Positions 61,585-64,000 of a stretch of DNA of 64,000 nt are shown piece after piece (within the stretch, counting starts at the first letter, position 1; the number at the start of each line of letters is the position of its first letter). The DNA lies in NCBI RefSeq assembly GCF_036894955.1, contig NZ_CP145905.1, forward strand, positions 2,436,501-2,500,500, given 5' to 3'. This stretch comes from Paenibacillus sp. KS-LC4 (lineage in GTDB: Bacteria; Bacillota; Bacilli; Paenibacillales; Paenibacillaceae). The notes below the pieces were generated by a model. The model saw only the letters and a list, made by a program, of their open reading frames with translations, had not been told where the DNA came from and did not search any database. The position numbers and the translations under genes are program-made.

Positions 61585-61650
61585 CCAGACTACTAACTTG
61601 CCGATCGTTTTTCATCAAGCAGGCACTTCTACGAAATCTGCTAATCGCTC

Positions 61651-61693
61651 AAAAGCCGCTGTACCTTGCAAGAGACAAGGGCAGCGGCTTTTG
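61651..61693. terminator. Bidirectional terminator
   Basis: AAAAGCCGCTG and CAGCGGCTTTT arms with inner CCTTG/CAAGG, between converging genes. Confidence 0.85.
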
Positions 61694-61716
61694 GCGTATG
61701 CAATATATGATGTGAT

Positions 61717-62379
61717 TTATTCCTGCAAGAGCGAGCGGCGGTATAGCGGCAGCAGCGATTCATAGGTTGAGGAAGCAAGCTTCACAAGCGCTTCGCCATC
61801 ACGCAAAATCGGGTCGTCAGCCGCAATATGCTGACCGATGAGCAGCTCGGACTTCTTGACGTCGCGGAAGCGGACGAGGGCTTGCTTCCATTGCTCCTCC
61901 GACATTTCACTGACGGGAGCGGATTCCTTTTTTGTATGATCAAGCGAAATGACATAAGAGGAAGGAACCTGCGCGATAATTTCATCCAGCTCATTTAAGT
62001 AGGCGGAGGCGATGCGGGATTTATTCGGCGTCTCGTAAATGAGGGCGAACCAAATAAACAGATGATCGTCAAACAGTCCCAATTGAAAATGCGGATGCGC
62101 CTTATACCCGCGCTTATTATTGCAAATCGCGAGCCACGTATCCTTAGGCGGATTAACGGAGCGGCGGGCATGCTTCGCTACATGCAAAAACATTTCGTCG
62201 CCTGCCTGCATGGACAGCTCGGTGCGCAAGCGCTCGCCAAGGGAGCGAAACTTAGGCTGGATTTTTTCCTGGATTCCCGCCATCCGCTCCGCTAGTCCCT
62301 GAAGCTGAAACACCTCGAAATCCTCTTGTGTAAATCCTTCAAGCTCGGTCCTGCTACTCTCTATCGTTTTTATGCTCAT
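61717..62379 (-). CDS. YktB family protein (DUF1054/UPF0637)
   Basis: 220 residues. GFTQEDFEVFQLQGLAERM, KPKFRSLGERL-like, and MFLHVAKHARRSVNPPKDTWLAI then KRGYKAHPHFQLGLFDDHLFIWFALIYE are the core of the YktB family; the fold is known but the function is not. AAGGAGAGA, which lies inside the end of the response-regulator gene, serves as its ribosome site. It thus appears to be translated from the same mRNA as the two-component genes. Confidence 0.9.
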   Translation of the reverse strand: MSIKTIESSRTELEGFTQEDFEVFQLQGLAERMAGIQEKIQPKFRSLGERLRTELSMQAGDEMFLHVAKHARRSVNPPKDTWLAICNNKRGYKAHPHFQLGLFDDHLFIWFALIYETPNKSRIASAYLNELDEIIAQVPSSYVISLDHTKKESAPVSEMSEEQWKQALVRFRDVKKSELLIGQHIAADDPILRDGEALVKLASSTYESLLPLYRRSLLQE

Positions 62380-62383
62380 ACGG

Positions 62384-63079
62384 TTATCTCTCCTTGCTTG
62401 GAATGAATGATAATTTCAAATAAAAAATCGCCATTTGCGTGCGATCCCGCAGCCCCAGCTTGTGCAGCATGTCGGAAATGTAATTTTTGATCGTACCCTC
62501 ACTCAAAAAAAGCGATGCGGCAATTTCCTTATTTGATTGCCCTTCGGCAACGAGGCGAATAATTTGCTGCTCGGCCTGCGTCAAGCTGTAACGCTCTGCA
62601 AGCTCGCCGCTAGTACGTTCTTCAGGGGAAAGTACCGGCAGTGCAGCTTCTTCCGCATCTGGCATCGTAATCATGCCCGCCAGCTTGCGGGCAATATCGG
62701 GATGAATGAGCAGCGAGCCCTCGTAAACGGTTTTAATGCCATTAATAATGCGGCTTGGCGGTACGTTTTTCAGCAAATAGCCGCCGGCGCCGCAGCGGAT
62801 AGCCTGCACGATATAGTCGTCATCGTCGAAGGTGGTCAGGATGAGGACGGCAGGGGGCTGCTCCAATGCCCGAATGAGCCGCGTGCCTTCGACGCCATCA
62901 CAGCCGGGCATGCGAATATCCATCAATACGACATCGACCTTCGTCCTTTGCACAAAATCTGCTGCGGCTTTGCCGTCTTCGCATACGCCCGCCACGTGAA
63001 GCTCAGGGTCGAGCTGCAAAATAACCTGCATGCTTTCCCGAATAAACGGATCGTCATCTACAATTAATACGGTAATGAT
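62384..63079 (-). CDS. NarL/LuxR-type response regulator with non-AUG start
   Basis: Receiver domain (about residues 1-120) with the acidic pocket VDDDP, phospho-acceptor Asp in VDVVLMDIRMPG and Lys in LLKNVPPS; C-terminal LuxR helix-turn-helix (about 165-225, TQAEQQIIRLVAEGQSNKEIAASLFLSEGTIKNYISDML). The first ATG (63031) would cut off the first strand and the acidic pocket. Upstream in frame only ATC and ATT codons precede VLIVDDD, and AGGAGG sits eight bases before the ATC at 63079. So translation probably starts at ATC 63079 or ATT 63076. It starts right after the kinase stop. Confidence 0.88.
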   Translation of the reverse strand: MITVLIVDDDPFIRESMQVILQLDPELHVAGVCEDGKAAADFVQRTKVDVVLMDIRMPGCDGVEGTRLIRALEQPPAVLILTTFDDDDYIVQAIRCGAGGYLLKNVPPSRIINGIKTVYEGSLLIHPDIARKLAGMITMPDAEEAALPVLSPEERTSGELAERYSLTQAEQQIIRLVAEGQSNKEIAASLFLSEGTIKNYISDMLHKLGLRDRTQMAIFYLKLSFIPSKER

Positions 63080-63091
63080 AGCGGCGTCCTC

Positions 63092-64000
63092 CTATCTTTT
63101 CACAAATCCATGCTTCTCGTCAGCGCCGCTAGCGCCTCCTAGCAGCGGGAGCTCGGTCGTCACGCTAAAGCCATCGTCCGCCCTCCAAGACAGCTTTCCG
63201 CCGATTAATGATATACGCTCCCGCATGCCGCGCATGCCAAGCCCTGCTGTAATGGCCCCTTCGGGCACAGCTCCATTGTTGGCAATCGTCAGGGCTACGG
63301 TGCGCGGTTGAAATAGCAGCGTAACCTTAACCCTTGTGGCGCCTCCGTGGCGAACCGCATTTGTAATGGCTTCCTGGGCGTTCTTGAACAAAATAAATTC
63401 CATACTCGGGTAGAGAGGAAGTGGGTTTCCTTGCACCTCAAAGGCGACGGCGATGCCGAGCGCTTCGCCGGAATCTTTAACGAGGCGATCCAGCGCATAT
63501 TGCCTGGAGTCTCCTTCGCTGGGTACCGCGAGCCTGCGCACGGTTTGGCGCATCCGCTCCATGCTGTCCTGCAGCTGGTCGCGAATTTGCCCGACGGTCG
63601 CCTGCGCACGGGCAGGGTCCGCCTGAAACAGATGCAGCGCGGCCTCAGACATCATTTTCACCCGGATTAAGCGATGTCCGAGATCATCATGTATGTCTCG
63701 TGCAATCCGATTGCGTTCTTCAGTCTGTGCGTATTGCTCGATTTGCGAGGCATAGCTTTGCATGCGGCGCCTTGCGGCTTCCAGCTCCTCATGGCTATGT
63801 GCAAGCGCTGCATACAGCGCCTCTACTTGGCTTCTCTTGCCCTCCACCTGCTGGGTAGCCTGAAGCACCGCCCCAATCGTCAGCCACAACAGCAGCATAG
63901 CAGCCATCATGCTTGGCGCTAGCCCGCGCATGGCGATCCAGAGGCATATCCCTCCTGCCATGAGCCATATTGCGGCAAGCCCGGCTGATGGCTTCGTGCT
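63092..64000 (-). CDS. NarL-type sensor histidine kinase, 5' end outside window
   Basis: The frame is open to the window edge (reads STKPSAGLAAIWLMAGGICL before the first ATG), so the start is beyond 64000. Visible: at least one membrane helix, a coiled coil (about 45-85 from the ATG), the HisKA_3 phosphorylation motif RNRIARDIHDDLGHRL, and an HATPase domain with N-box FKNAQEAITNAVRHG and G-box AGLGMRGMRERI. It partners the next gene. The signal is unknown. Confidence 0.92.
   Translation of the reverse strand, partial: STKPSAGLAAIWLMAGGICLWIAMRGLAPSMMAAMLLLWLTIGAVLQATQQVEGKRSQVEALYAALAHSHEELEAARRRMQSYASQIEQYAQTEERNRIARDIHDDLGHRLIRVKMMSEAALHLFQADPARAQATVGQIRDQLQDSMERMRQTVRRLAVPSEGDSRQYALDRLVKDSGEALGIAVAFEVQGNPLPLYPSMEFILFKNAQEAITNAVRHGGATRVKVTLLFQPRTVALTIANNGAVPEGAITAGLGMRGMRERISLIGGKLSWRADDGFSVTTELPLLGGASGADEKHGFVKR

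Overview
The window looks like chromosomal DNA of a spore-forming, low-to-mid GC Firmicute of the Paenibacillaceae (Paenibacillus or a close relative). Evidence: a GerA-type germinant receptor operon, a YjcZ-type small protein, a YolD-like protein, YktB, DUF1292, an S-layer-homology protein, a GH67 alpha-glucuronidase, a Ku/ligase end-joining pair, and a pyr operon under PyrR attenuation.

Layout. 1-2.9 kb: end of lspA, a RluA-family pseudouridine synthase (ylyB position) and dapL. In Bacillus subtilis lspA-ylyB leads straight into pyrR; here dapL, a small secreted protein between two related hairpins, an inverted repeat and a four-gene ger operon (minus strand, 3.9-8.0 kb, with a sigma-G-like promoter) lie in between. 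8.1-17.2 kb: pyrR-pyrB-pyrC-carA-carB-pyrF-pyrE behind a clear PyrR-binding loop and terminator. pyrK/pyrD and pyrP are absent; a strong hairpin lies in the carB-pyrF gap. 17.3-24.7 kb: an export-type ABC operon (ATPase, HlyD-like lipoprotein, FtsX-type permease with a Gly-rich stretch, second ATPase with an AbrB-like tail, solute-binding lipoprotein) behind an ECF-sigma-like promoter. 25.1-25.3 kb: two tRNA genes.

25.4-31.1 kb is an accessory stretch: a NERD/zinc-ribbon protein, a GIY-YIG-like protein, a DUF6884-DUF7662-like protein and an unrecognised 353-residue protein, all on one strand, then a glucosaminidase, a decayed class I amidotransferase and a tiny membrane peptide. This is the best candidate in the window for an undescribed defence-type cassette, but that role is inference. 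31.3-40.4 kb: a flavin-type PPOX protein, BenE transporter, MocR regulator, esterase, AraC regulator, alpha-glucuronidase, Nif3-like protein and gene debris. 40.5-44.4 kb: a TetR/glyoxalase-like pair with a perfect palindromic operator, then an ABC-F ATPase preceded by a 47-codon leader peptide and an intrinsic terminator (probable ribosome-mediated attenuation).

44.5-64 kb: small envelope and housekeeping genes (LysM protein, Bax-inhibitor-like protein, RNase H, ung, SLH protein, YjfB, YjcZ, YolD), tRNA-Val, ligase/Ku, an agr-like locus with a kinase-less receptor-like membrane protein, AgrB and a 40-residue AgrD-like peptide, an MBL hydrolase, speA-like decarboxylase, two MFS transporters, YktB and a two-component system cut by the window end.

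Three repeat families are visible: (i) a roughly 75-105 bp element with an AT-rich palindrome and a GC-rich hairpin, in six places just downstream of genes; (ii) a pair of covarying hairpins flanking the small secreted protein; (iii) three directly repeated promoter-plus-terminator-like units at 48.9-49.45 kb that may be tandem small RNAs. All calls come from reading the sequence; no database search or folding program was run.
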